A stretch of DNA of 64,000 nucleotides from JAFGJQ01 sp964586145 (GTDB taxonomy: Bacteria; Planctomycetota; Phycisphaerae; UBA1845): contig CAZPHH010000014.1 of NCBI GenBank assembly GCA_964586145.1, positions 4,027 through 68,026 of the forward strand, written 5' to 3'. Under the pieces are notes generated by a model. That model was not told where the DNA came from. It did no database searches and worked only from the letters and a program-made list of their open reading frames with translations. A program made the position numbers and the translations under genes. Positions 51,219-58,310 of the stretch are shown here, in pieces. Each line of letters opens with the position of its first letter. Positions within the stretch are counted from its first letter, which is position 1.

Positions 51219-51766
51219 GAGCCGGGCTCCAGAAGGTTAGAAGTATGGGCTTGAGAATGGCGGTTCGGGGCGACCGCACCGTTTCTGCCCCGCCGCAACG
51301 CGGGCGGCAGTCTAACCGCGGCTGGGACGATGGGCAAAGCAAATTCGCGGCCCGAACCGCGTTTTCGAGCCCAATTCCGCGTTCTTGCCCGCGCCCGACC
51401 GGTTGCCCCCGCTCGACAAACGCGCAGGTCGGAGCGCGACGCACGTATGTTAACTGCATTATGAACATTAGGTTAAACCTGTATGACGCCAGCCTGGAAC
51501 CGGGTCATGGCGCCCGTGCGGTGCGGCTCTTCGGCACCTGACACGCATAGACGGTTCGTGGCCCGCCGGCTGCGCGGCCAGCGCCGGGGCACGGGCTCGG
51601 GACTGGCACCCGCCACGGGCGATCGCATGTCCCAAGATCCCCGCAGCACAGGGCCTGGGCAGCCCAGTTTCCGTCAAGGGCGGTTTCGGAGCCGTCCGAT
51701 ATCCACGTGTCGAAAGAAAGGCCCTTCTCGCCGGGCAACGGGAACCGGCGGGCTGCTGCACGGACC
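51219..51766. other. Region between the Hc1-like gene and the TPR gene
   Basis: 548 bp. A sharp AT-rich island (about 51441-51485) includes GTTAAC, an AGGTTAAACCT palindrome and several TAAT/ATTA elements, unlike its surroundings. It is likely to hold promoter or operator sites for the divergent genes. No gene is supported. Confidence 0.5.
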
Positions 51767-53026
51767 ATGATTCCACAACTCACGTCGCACGGCGGCGCAA
51801 TCTGGGCTCTGCTGCTTACCATCGTGGGGACGTCGGTGCCTCCCGATCCGGCGGAGGTGCCCAAGGTTCGCTCCCGCACGTTCGACGTAAACTACACCGT
51901 CAACGATGCCGCTCGCCCGCTGACCTTCGTCGAGCTCTGGTACACACGCGATTCCGGACGGACCTGGCACAACGCCGGGACCGATCCCGACGCCGAATCG
52001 CCGATCTCATTCACGGCCACGGAGGAAGGTCTCTACGGCTTTTTCGTAATTGCGACCAACAGCGCGGGGACCTCGAGCCCCGCCCCGCAGACCGGAACCA
52101 CGCCGCAACAATGGGCGTTTGTGGACTACACGCCGCCGGTCGTTCAGCTTCATCCGGTTCGACCCGGGTCGTTGGCACCGGCGCGGACGCTGCTTGTGAA
52201 ATGGACGGCGATCGACGCGCACCTGGCGCCGCGACCCGTCTGCCTGACCTATCGAAGCCTGGACGACGGACCGTGGGAGACCATCGCCCAGTCGCTTGCC
52301 AACACGGGGCGTTTCGAATGGCGAGTTCCCGATGAACTGACCGGCCGCATCATGTTGCGCATCTCCGTGCGGGATGCGGCCGGTAACCTGAGCACCGCGG
52401 CCCTGGGGGCCACCGATCTGGACGCATTGTTCCGACTGGCGTCCCGGACGCCGGCTCCTGCGGAGGTCGTGGCCGAACCCATCCCGCGTGAGCCGACGGA
52501 GTCCGAGCGCGTGCGGGCCCAGCGTCTGTTTGAGCAGGCCACGGCCCACGCGGCACGGCGGCAGCATCCGTTGGCGATCTCCCGGTTGAAGGATGCGCTG
52601 AAGCTGGATCCGGCGCGCTGCGATGCCCTTGTGGAGCTAGGGCGGTCCCTGTACGCTGTCGGGGACACGAAAGAGTCCGTCCGAGCATACGAGCTGGCCC
52701 TGGCGAAGGATTCCGGATCGCGAGCTGCACGGGCAGGAATGGCCCTGACCTTCTACGGTGTGGGCGAGTACGGTCGGGCGGTGGAGCATTTGCAGGTAAT
52801 CCTGCAGCAGGACCCCAAGGATGTGGAGGCGTGGCTGTACCTGGGTGATGTGGAGTTCCGGCGCGGCGATGAGCTGACCGCGCTGGAGCACTATGAGAAG
52901 GCCGCCACGCTCGATCCCGAGGCCCGCGAAGTAATCCAGCAGGCCCGAGCGCGGCTGGACAACCTCGACGCGCTCCGGAAAAAGATGGGACCGCTTGTCA
53001 CCTCGGCAAAGCCCGACGAACCATGA
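51767..53026 (+). CDS. Exported TPR protein of unknown function
   Basis: The 419-residue form starts at ATG 51767; a GTG at 51707 would add 20 residues. Residues about 8-30 are a signal peptide (IWALLLTIVGTSV). Residues about 40-230 look like two Ig/fibronectin-like beta domains (e.g. VELWYTRDSGRTWHNAG, FVDYTPPVVQLHPVRPG, LLVKWTAIDAHLAPRPV). From about residue 275 four to five TPR units follow (AISRLKDALKLDPARCDALV, EYGRAVEHLQVILQQDPKDV). The stop overlaps the start of holA (ATGA), so the two are translationally coupled even though they look unrelated in function. Confidence 0.82.
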   Translation: MIPQLTSHGGAIWALLLTIVGTSVPPDPAEVPKVRSRTFDVNYTVNDAARPLTFVELWYTRDSGRTWHNAGTDPDAESPISFTATEEGLYGFFVIATNSAGTSSPAPQTGTTPQQWAFVDYTPPVVQLHPVRPGSLAPARTLLVKWTAIDAHLAPRPVCLTYRSLDDGPWETIAQSLANTGRFEWRVPDELTGRIMLRISVRDAAGNLSTAALGATDLDALFRLASRTPAPAEVVAEPIPREPTESERVRAQRLFEQATAHAARRQHPLAISRLKDALKLDPARCDALVELGRSLYAVGDTKESVRAYELALAKDSGSRAARAGMALTFYGVGEYGRAVEHLQVILQQDPKDVEAWLYLGDVEFRRGDELTALEHYEKAATLDPEAREVIQQARARLDNLDALRKKMGPLVTSAKPDEP

Positions 53027-53982
53027 CGCGACCGGTATACGTGGTCTACGGCCCCGACGCCTACCTCCGCACGCAAGCCGTTCACTCCATCATTCGCGAA
53101 GAACTCGGACCGGACGACACGGGTCTGGGCCCCACACGGCTGGACGGGGGCTCCGCCGACCTGGCCCAGGTGCTGGATGAGGTGCGCACCTTCTCCCTGC
53201 TGGGCGACCGGCGGCTGGTTATCGTCGAGGACGCGGACGGGTTCATCACGCGGTACCGCCAGGCCCTGGAGGCGTACTGCGAGGCGCCGTCCGACAGCGG
53301 CTGCCTGGTTCTGGTGTGCGACACCTTTGACGCCCGGACCCGGCTTTTCAAGACGGTCCAGCGGCTCGGGCAGGCGATCAAGTGCGAGTCTCCCCGGGGT
53401 CGAGCCGTCGTTGGATGGATCATCGACCAGGCCCGAACGGCCTACGCCAGGCAACTCAGCCCCGCCGCGGCCGTGCGGCTTCGTGAACTGGCCGGCGACA
53501 ACCTGGGCGTGCTGGACAGCGAGCTGTCGAAGCTGGCCCTCTACGTCGGCGGCCGCAACACGATCGTACCCGCGGACATCGAGGCCCTGGTGGGCAACAA
53601 CCGCGAAGAGAACGTGTTTGCCGTGCTGGATGCGATGGCGGAGGGGGATGCGGGCCGGGCTTTGCAGTACTGGGAGCAGGTTCTTGCCACGGATCGGGCG
53701 GCGCCGGGACGAGCGATCGGCGGGCTGGCCTGGGGCGTGCGCCGGCTGTTGCAGGCCAAGCAGGCACTGGCGGCGGGCGCGCCTTTGACCCAGCTCGCCC
53801 GGCAGTTCTTCACGGAGCCGGCCGTTCTGAAGCGGCGGCTGGACCGCGTCAGCATCGACCAGTTGGAACGGCGGCTGGTCGACCTCCTGCAGGCCGATAT
53901 AGACTCCAAAACGGGCTTCAGCCCCGTTGGCAGCTCGGTCGAAAAGTTCATTGTCAAGCATACGGTGGCGGAGACACCGTAG
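53023..53982 (+). CDS. holA: DNA polymerase III subunit delta
   Basis: The 319-residue product opens with VYVVYGPDAYLRTQAVHSII and has the HolA architecture: an N-terminal AAA-like domain with RRLVIVEDADGF, LVLVCDTFDARTRLFKTV, and a C-terminal helical domain with NLGVLDSELSKLALYVG, ALVGNNREENVFAVLDAMAE and LRQFFTEP-like segments. Delta is the clamp-loader subunit that opens the beta sliding clamp. It overlaps the preceding gene by 4 nt and is followed 27 bp later by a lipoprotein gene, so the three may be cotranscribed. Confidence 0.9.
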   Translation: MTRPVYVVYGPDAYLRTQAVHSIIREELGPDDTGLGPTRLDGGSADLAQVLDEVRTFSLLGDRRLVIVEDADGFITRYRQALEAYCEAPSDSGCLVLVCDTFDARTRLFKTVQRLGQAIKCESPRGRAVVGWIIDQARTAYARQLSPAAAVRLRELAGDNLGVLDSELSKLALYVGGRNTIVPADIEALVGNNREENVFAVLDAMAEGDAGRALQYWEQVLATDRAAPGRAIGGLAWGVRRLLQAKQALAAGAPLTQLARQFFTEPAVLKRRLDRVSIDQLERRLVDLLQADIDSKTGFSPVGSSVEKFIVKHTVAETP

Positions 53983-54008
53983 CCGCGTGCGGGATCAGGA
54001 GGATCAGC

Positions 54009-55277
54009 ATGGTGCGCGCGCAGCCGCTGGGCCTGGCCGTCGCGGGGCTCGTCGCTTTTTGCGCCGGGTGCCTGGACGGGACCTCGCCGTGGGCTCGGAC
54101 AAGCCCCTCGCCGTCCGGCCCGGAAACCGGCCCGGAAATCGCAGGTCCGCAGGCAGGACCCCTCGATGCCGCCGACTCGGCCGCCGGCGCGTCCGAATCG
54201 TCGGACGTGCAGGAAGTCGAGCGGCAGATCAACCAGTTCCTCGAGGCCCTGACCCGGTACGACGAGTCGCAATCGCCGAAGCCGCAGGACGTTCCGTCAC
54301 CGCCCCCGGGCAGCCGGCCCCCACTCGCTCAGCAGTCGCTCTCCACGGACATTCCAGCGGCGGGGCCGCCGGGCGTGAACACAGGTCTGGTGCTGGATTC
54401 TGCCGCGCCGGATGCTCCCGCTCCGCCGGCACCGCGGCCCGCTTTGGCGCCGCCGGTGATCCAGGGGGTCACCGTTCGCTCTTCTCCGCCGCTTCCGGAA
54501 GCCGAATCGCCGGACCCGCAGACGGTCGGTGTGAACACCGCGATGGATCCGTCATCGTCGCTCGAGAGCGAAAGTCTGGACGGCATGATCGAACGCCTGC
54601 GCGAGCACATCGCCGAGCACCCCAACGACACCGAGGCGGTTTGGCGACTCGTTCTGCTGGAGCTGGCCCGTGGCGACGACGTTCGCATCCGGGAACACCT
54701 GGAAGGAGTCGCCCGGGAGACGGGGGACGCGATCACCACCACCGCGGACGTGTTGCGGACCGTCCGTGAGGCCCTCAGCGAACCGGGACCGGCTTCGGAC
54801 CGGGCGCTGGATGCGATTCAGCGGCTGCGCACCCATTTCACCCGGGACGCGGAGCTGCTGATCCCCAGCGTGGCCCTGTGTACCCGGGTCAGCACGTTCG
54901 GCGTGTACGACGAGATGGACCCGGCGGCGCTGGTTCCCTTTCGATCCAATCCCGTGATCGTGTACTGCGAGCTCAGGAACTTCCATTCCGAGCGGACGGC
55001 GGAGGCCCTGTATCGAGTGACGCTGAGCAGTCGGCTGGAGGTGCTGACGGCGGACGGGCGGTCAGTGTGGACACACGAGGAGCCGCAGATCGTGGATCGT
55101 TCACGCCAACGGCGCGAGGACTTCTTCCTGGCCCAACGGGTGTCTCTGCCCGCCGAGTTGGGGCCGGGCGACTACGTGTTGAAGGTGATGATTGAGGACA
55201 CCACCGCGGCCAAGGCAACAGAGGCGACGCATTCGTTCCGGATCGGCCCGACGGCCGTGAGCCGGGCCGGGCCGTGA
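54009..55277 (+). CDS. Lipoprotein of unknown function
   Basis: ATG 54009 follows CAGGAGGATCAGC. The 422-residue product has a lipobox FCAGC (Cys21), a long Pro/Ser/Glu-rich and disordered stretch (22-180), a helical region with an alpha-solenoid feel (LDGMIERLREHIAEHPNDTE, RRLVLLELARGDD-like), and a C-terminal beta domain (about 285-415) with VYDEMDPAALVPFRSNPVIV and VTLSSRLEVLTADGRSVWTH. No family is recognised. It follows holA closely and is probably part of the same transcript. Confidence 0.78.
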   Translation: MVRAQPLGLAVAGLVAFCAGCLDGTSPWARTSPSPSGPETGPEIAGPQAGPLDAADSAAGASESSDVQEVERQINQFLEALTRYDESQSPKPQDVPSPPPGSRPPLAQQSLSTDIPAAGPPGVNTGLVLDSAAPDAPAPPAPRPALAPPVIQGVTVRSSPPLPEAESPDPQTVGVNTAMDPSSSLESESLDGMIERLREHIAEHPNDTEAVWRLVLLELARGDDVRIREHLEGVARETGDAITTTADVLRTVREALSEPGPASDRALDAIQRLRTHFTRDAELLIPSVALCTRVSTFGVYDEMDPAALVPFRSNPVIVYCELRNFHSERTAEALYRVTLSSRLEVLTADGRSVWTHEEPQIVDRSRQRREDFFLAQRVSLPAELGPGDYVLKVMIEDTTAAKATEATHSFRIGPTAVSRAGP

Positions 55278-55403
55278 GCCGGCGCCTGTGCGGCAAACAC
55301 CCCACCCGGCGCGGCGCGGGCGTGTTGACAAGGTTGCGGCGGACGGCTATCAGTGCGTTTGACTGCACAGTGGGAACGGGCAACCTGATTTGGGGGAACA
55401 GGG

Positions 55404-55841
55404 ATGTCAAGCGATTCTCGGAAAGGGTCCGGTCGAGGGCTGGGCGCGAAGCCGGCGCCCCGCGCGTTCACAGTCGAGCAGGCCAACCGATCTCTTCCGC
55501 TGGTTCGTCGAATCCTTCGCGACGTGGTCACACAGTATCGTCTGGTGGAGCGCATTCAGAAACGCCGGGGCCGGCTGGCCTGCCAGGGCCGGCTGGATGA
55601 GCTGAAGGCCGTCGAGGCCCGCGGCATGGAAGCGGCGCGGCGCCTGTCGGACCTGCTTAGCGAGCTCGCGTCCATCGGATGCGAGGTCCGCGACTATCAG
55701 CGAGGCTGCGTGGATTTTCCGGCGATGCGGAACGGTCGCGAAGTGTACCTGTGCTGGAAGCTGAGCGAGGACGCCGTTGCCTTCTGGCACGAGCGGCACG
55801 CGGGCGAGGTCGGACGCCGGCCCATCCACTGCGAATCGTGA
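55404..55841 (+). CDS. DUF2203-family protein
   Basis: The 145-residue product matches the DUF2203 pattern: AFTVEQANRSLPLVRRIL at the start, two helical segments (RDVVTQYRLVERIQ, EAARRLSDLLSELASIGCEV), then RDYQRGCVDFPAMRNGREVY and LCWKLSEDAVAFWHE, with GRRPI near the end. The family is common but its function is unknown; members are small and cytoplasmic. A GGGGGAAC stretch lies before ATG 55404. Confidence 0.85.
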   Translation: MSSDSRKGSGRGLGAKPAPRAFTVEQANRSLPLVRRILRDVVTQYRLVERIQKRRGRLACQGRLDELKAVEARGMEAARRLSDLLSELASIGCEVRDYQRGCVDFPAMRNGREVYLCWKLSEDAVAFWHERHAGEVGRRPIHCES

Positions 55842-56075
55842 AGCATCCATTCGTTCGGTCCCGCACCGCGCCGCCGCGATCCGGACCGACCGAGTCTTAT
55901 CCAACCACGAGCCACCTGCCCCGCCGGCGTCCAGCGGCCCTCCGCATTACATCACGCCTTGCTTCCGAAGCATCATCCATCGACCATCAGCAGGAAAGAG
56001 CGCGTGCCCGTCACTCGCATCCGCCGGGCGGACGCACTATGATCTGGGGCCTGACCAACGGCGAAGGAGACAGAC

Positions 56076-56333
56076 ATGTCCGGAAAACTGGCGCTCGCGT
56101 TGACGCCGCTGCCGCTGCTGGGCATCTGGTTGCGGGCCGGCGCGTGCTGAGGGGACCCGCGGGCGGCGCTCGGTTCGGGCGTCATCGTGATCGGGTTGTT
56201 TCTGGTGCTGACGCAAGCCTCCGCCGCGTGGCGGGCCGGCCGCGATCGGGTGTGGGCAGGGATTGCCCTGGGCATCGGAATCCTCGAGGTCCTGTTCATT
56301 CTCGGCGTCATGTTCCTGTCGCCATTCGCGTAA
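56076..56333 (+). CDS. Small three-helix membrane protein interrupted by an in-frame TGA (codon 25)
   Basis: ATG 56076 has a strong ribosome site (AAGGAGACAGAC). The first 24 codons read MSGKLALALTPLPLLGIWLR and AGAC, one membrane helix, then TGA (56148-56150). The same frame continues without interruption to TAA 56331: GDPRAALGSGVIVIGLFLVL, a polar stretch with WRAGRDRVW, then GIALGIGILEVLFILGVMFL and SPFA, giving two more helices. The frame, start and composition look like one gene of 85 codons. Other genes here use TGA as stop, so it is not reassigned. It is a nonsense mutation, sequencing error near the gap, or recoding (see findings). Confidence 0.6.
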
Positions 56334-56370
56334 GGCGGAATGTTTCGCCCTGGCTGGAGAGTACGCGGCC

Positions 56371-56722
56371 ATGAAGGACCAGGAAACGACGGTCGGCGAA
56401 TTGCGGCAGATGTTCGCGCGCTTCGTCGCGGAGCGCAACTGGCAACAGTTCCACGACGCCAAGAACCTCGCGTCATCCATCGCCATCGAGACCGCCGAGC
56501 TGATGGAACATTTCCAGTGGGTGCGGAGCGATCAACTGGATTCCGTCCGCAACGACCCCGCCCAGATGGCGGCCATCCGCGAGGAAATCGCCGACGTGTT
56601 CGCGTTCGTACTGGCGTTCGCCAACTCCCTGGACATCGACCTGTCCGCGGCCATCGAGGACAAGATGACCAAGAACGCACGGAAATACCCGGCCGAGCGG
56701 TACTACGGACGGTACAAGGAGT
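56371..56722 (+). CDS. MazG-like nucleotide pyrophosphohydrolase, end hidden by assembly gap
   Basis: The visible 117 residues contain the MazG-type helices with metal-binding acidic residues: FHDAKNLASSIAIETAELME and REEIADVFAFVLAFANSLDI, followed by KMTKNARKYPAERYYGRYKE. This is the dCTPase/RS21-C6 type, which hydrolyses NTPs or dNTPs (dCTP and its modified forms in some) to the monophosphate, a house-cleaning role. Family proteins are about 115-120 residues, so only the stop and few codons are lost in the N run that begins at 56723. It is preceded by GGAGAG and the interrupted small membrane gene. Confidence 0.88.
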
Positions 56723-56822
56723 NNNNNNNNNNNNNNNNNNNNNNNNNNNNNNNNNNNNNNNNNNNNNNNNNNNNNNNNNNNNNNNNNNNNNNNNNNNNNN
56801 NNNNNNNNNNNNNNNNNNNNNN
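56723..56822. other. Assembly gap of exactly 100 N
   Basis: A run of 100 Ns is a standard scaffolding placeholder; the true size is unknown. It splits the MazG-like gene from the alpha/beta hydrolase and removes the start of the latter. Confidence 1.
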
Positions 56823-57326
56823 CGCGGATACGCGCTCAGCGACGGCCAGCCCACCCTGCGGGCGGCCCTCGAGGACAGCCACGCCATTCTGAAGCATCTC
56901 CGCACACACGTCTGGGATAACGCGCAGACACCCGTGGTCGTGATGGGTCGATCCCTCGGCAGCGCACCGGCCATCGAGCTGGCGGCCGCCGGGCCGGGCC
57001 TGGCCGGCCTGATTCTGGAAAGCGGATACGCCGACCCCTATCGGCTGGCGCAGCGCCGTGGCTTTGCCGTGCCCACGCTGACGCAGGATGAGCTGGCCGT
57101 CTTCTCGAACTGGCAGAAGATGAAACGCGTGCGGGTCCCGCTGCTGGCTCTGCACGGCCGCGAGGACGAGCTCATCCATCCGGACGAGGCGGTCATGAAC
57201 TACGAAGCGGCCGGCTCAGCACAGAAGCGCCTGGTCCTGCTCGACGGCGCAGGCCACAACGACATCGGCATTCACGCGCTGTACTACCCCACGCTGGAAC
57301 GGTTCCTGGCGGAGTGCTCCCCGTAG
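56823..57326 (+). CDS. Alpha/beta hydrolase, N-terminus lost in the assembly gap
   Basis: From the first base after the gap the frame reads RGYALSDGQPTLRAALEDSH, then HLRTHVWDNAQTPVVVMGRS and LGSAPAIELAAAG. The nucleophile elbow is G-R-S-L-G (Ser of the catalytic triad), the acid is probably Asp in LHGREDELIHP, and the His is in GAGHNDIGIH. The protein is 167 residues here and a complete member would be about 250-300. The substrate cannot be inferred. It is convergent with the zinc-ribbon membrane protein. Confidence 0.88.
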   Translation, partial: RGYALSDGQPTLRAALEDSHAILKHLRTHVWDNAQTPVVVMGRSLGSAPAIELAAAGPGLAGLILESGYADPYRLAQRRGFAVPTLTQDELAVFSNWQKMKRVRVPLLALHGREDELIHPDEAVMNYEAAGSAQKRLVLLDGAGHNDIGIHALYYPTLERFLAECSP

Positions 57327-57351
57327 GGTCCGCCCCGCGGACCACGATGCG

Positions 57352-58197
57352 CTACAGCAGCACGAGCAGTGCCATCAGAAGCACCGGCAGCCACAACGCG
57401 GAAACGACGGCCACCAGGGCGGATGTCTCATGCACCGCGCGGATGCCGATGACGTAGGCCGTCATGGCGTACGGACCGGCCACAAACGCTCCGCAGATGG
57501 GAATCCCGGCGATGATGACGGGGGCCATCGCGTAGCAGGCGGTGCGGAACGTGTGATGGAATGGCCGGCAGTTCGGTTCCAGAAGCGTCAGAGCCACATG
57601 CGTCCCGAGGGCCAAGCCACCCCCGAGCACCAGCGGCCCGGCGATTGCGGCCATGAGACCCAGGAACACGGCAAAGGGTACTGCGGCGACACCGCCCGCC
57701 ATGAAACCCACTTCGTCGGCGACCAGCGCAATCAGAAAGAACAGTCCGGACGACACTATGCCCGAAGTCGCCAGGGCCACGAACAAACACGATGCGGCGA
57801 ACCAGTACGCGTCGCCCGAGCTTCGTATCGCCCGGTCACGGAAGATGTCGCCGTCCAGGACCATGACCCGCTTCCAGACCGGCCACACGGTCGGCAGACT
57901 GCCCGGCGGCAAGCCCGGGTCTTCGTACTGGTCGCGCAGAATACCCACAACGTCCGGCCGACGGGGACGCACGGTGAGCGTGTCCGCATTCAGCGGTGTT
58001 CCGCACTGCGCGCACGGCCGGCCGGCACGGTCCGGGGTTGGCGGACCGCCGTCCAGCGGCGTCAGGCAGCCCGGGCAGAGATACTCCACGCAGCCCGGCT
58101 CAAAGCGGTAATCGCCAACGCGGAAGGCTCGCCCGCATTCCGGACACACCGGCCGCGTCAGGTTGAAAAGCAGGTAATTGCACTGCATGCAGTACAT
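57352..58197 (-). CDS. Zinc-ribbon integral membrane protein, Yip1-like
   Basis: The start is placed at ATG 58197 because the zinc ribbon begins at once: MYCMQCNYLLFNLTRPVCPE and CGRAFRV, i.e. CxxC...CxxC as in many planctomycete membrane proteins. A second set of cysteines (YLCPGCLTPLDGG, CAQCGTPLN) follows. The C-terminal 170 residues have about five hydrophobic helices (WFAASCLFVALATSGIVSSG, GLMAAIAGPLVLGGGLALG, AYAMTAYVIGIRAV-like, and ALVAVVSALWLPVLLMALLV). It has 281 residues. Function is unknown. It lies just downstream of the large kinase gene on the same strand and may be its transcriptional partner. Confidence 0.78.
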   Translation of the reverse strand: MYCMQCNYLLFNLTRPVCPECGRAFRVGDYRFEPGCVEYLCPGCLTPLDGGPPTPDRAGRPCAQCGTPLNADTLTVRPRRPDVVGILRDQYEDPGLPPGSLPTVWPVWKRVMVLDGDIFRDRAIRSSGDAYWFAASCLFVALATSGIVSSGLFFLIALVADEVGFMAGGVAAVPFAVFLGLMAAIAGPLVLGGGLALGTHVALTLLEPNCRPFHHTFRTACYAMAPVIIAGIPICGAFVAGPYAMTAYVIGIRAVHETSALVAVVSALWLPVLLMALLVLL

Positions 58198-58310
58198 GCA
58201 GCCGTCCCCGGCGGGCAGGCAGGTCGTGTCTCCCGCGTACGGCAAGGTAGCCGGGGGCGTCGGCGGGGACAAGTTCGGCCGCGCGAGACGTTCGCGCGCC
58301 AACGTCTGAA

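Noticed and set aside
56076..56333. Genome-wide reassignment of TGA to an amino acid
   Set aside because: Several confident genes (for example parA, rpe and the TPR gene at 51767) end at TGA at the expected length, so TGA is a normal stop here.
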